Shown one piece after another: positions 48,806 to 49,166 of a stretch of DNA of 49,166 nt; position 1 is the first letter of the stretch, and each line of letters starts with the position of its first letter. Made by a program: the position numbers and the translations under genes. The notes under the pieces are model-generated. The model worked only from the letters and a program-made list of their open reading frames with translations. It did not search any database and was not told the origin of the DNA. Origin of the DNA: a virus; the IMG/VR virus record IMGVR_UViG_3300046642_000279, positions 1-49,166 of that record. One strand, given 5' to 3'.

Positions 48806-49069
48806 TCACGGGCTATCAGATCCCTTCTTTTTTGACCCCATTAAACGTTTCAGGGACTTGCCGAGAGCACCCATCTCGTCACCCATGAGATCCATCAATT
48901 CCTCCTGGGAAACATGGCCTGCAGCAGCCATCGGCATCCCTGCTTTTTGAAGAGCCTGCATCGCGGCCAATCCGTCTTTTGCATGCGTCACTTGCACCTC
49001 GACCCCGACGCGATACGGCTCGCCGCCATCCATGTCCTCAATCTCGATTACGACTCGCGCGTTCCTCAC
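48806..49069 (-). CDS. Small phage protein (87 aa), last gene of replication operon
   Basis: It starts at GTG 49069 (GTGA joint with the gene whose other copy is at 63-284). The N-terminal half is beta-like (ARVVIEIEDMDGGEPYRVGV). The C-terminal helical part ends with Lys/Gly residues (LKRLMGSKKKGS). Unknown function. The same N-terminus is present at 1-66 through the contig overlap. Confidence 0.75.
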   Translation of the reverse strand: MRNARVVIEIEDMDGGEPYRVGVEVQVTHAKDGLAAMQALQKAGMPMAAAGHVSQEELMDLMGDEMGALGKSLKRLMGSKKKGSDSP

Positions 49070-49129
49070 TCGCGATCCTCCTCTCCAATTTTGAATGTCT
49101 TCACGGTCTTCCAGGTTCGCTGGACAACC
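49004..49129. repeat. Terminal direct repeat, copy 2
   Basis: This is the second copy of bases 1-126, identical in full. It contains the end of the 63-284 gene and the start of the 48806-49069 gene. A circular map should keep only one copy. Confidence 0.95.
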
Positions 49130-49166
49130 GTGAAGACATTCAAAATTGGAGAGGAGGATCGCGAGT
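49068..49166. repeat. Snap-back inverted repeat at contig end
   Basis: The last 37 bases (49130-49166) are the exact reverse complement of 49068-49104, with 25 bases between. That spacer is itself an imperfect hairpin (TCCAG...CTGGA with GGT/ACC ends), so a 3' end could fold back, prime on itself and copy the preceding 37 bases. The native continuation (from base 127) differs. A library or assembly artefact is most likely. Confidence 0.8.

Noticed and set aside
1-49166. Temperate lifestyle genes (integrase, excisionase, repressor, attachment site)
   Set aside because: None recognised; the only HTH protein is next to terminase.
1-49166. tRNA genes
   Set aside because: No cloverleaf with a GGTTCRA T-loop was seen in the few intergenic gaps, including 15793-16104; not exhaustively tested by covariance model.

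Overview
The window is an essentially complete genome of a tailed double-stranded DNA phage with a long-tail (siphovirus-like) plan. It was assembled as a circle: bases 1-126 recur exactly at 49004-49129, so the unique length is about 49,003 bp. The final 37 bases are a snap-back inverted copy and are probably not genomic. The sequence is G+C-rich (roughly 60% by eye). Every convincing gene lies on the minus strand, so transcription runs from high to low coordinates and across the junction. Most neighbouring genes overlap by 4 bases (ATGA, GTGA, once TTGA) or by 1 base (TGATG, TAATG). I used these joints to choose starts and to find small genes. I see no integrase, repressor, tRNA or CRISPR array, so a virulent lifestyle is likely. 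A high-GC actinobacterial host is an inference from the HGG-type small terminase, the ThyX-like and DUF6011/DUF7352-like proteins, the frequent GTG starts and possible leaderless transcripts.

Layout in the direction of transcription. (1) 48.7-46.1 kb: a RuvC-like nuclease, small proteins of unknown role and a zinc-ribbon protein with a histone H1-like tail. (2) 46.0-42.9 kb: packaging genes, with an HGG-type small terminase, several tiny Cys-rich or HTH proteins and the large terminase. (3) 42.95-33.8 kb: head genes, with a 23-residue membrane peptide, a papain-like protease, portal, MuF-like protein, protease-scaffold fusion, DUF2190-like protein, Mu gpT-like capsid protein, a C2H2 zinc finger and head-tail connectors. 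(4) 33.8-21.9 kb: tail genes, with major tail protein, a frameshifted chaperone, a 1751-aa tape measure carrying two putative cell-wall hydrolase domains, minor tail proteins and a polysaccharide deacetylase. (5) 21.9-20.2 kb: lysis genes (XhlA-like, membrane protein, amidase, holin).

(6) 20.0 kb to 1 and across the junction to 48.8 kb: replication and metabolism. This includes a DUF6011-like protein, a secreted zincin and a C39-like protein, an SNF2 helicase, an Fe-S PD-(D/E)XK nuclease, a Sak4-like ATPase, an SSB-like protein with an acidic tail, a primase, a nucleotide cassette (deoxyribosyltransferase, ThyX-like, YfbR-like HD), two cupins, a DnaE polymerase with PHP domain and a RepA-like helicase. 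The phage therefore carries its own polymerase, helicase, primase, SSB analogue and recombination set, plus enzymes that reshape the dNTP pool.

Regulation. Four loci share a TATNNT box followed 12 bases (once 8) later by TCAACCCC, just upstream of or inside the start of a gene. Two of them share a 15-bp identical element. Two long hairpins with the same CCCCC-GTA-GGGGG core sit at the two ends of the replication operon on the circular map.
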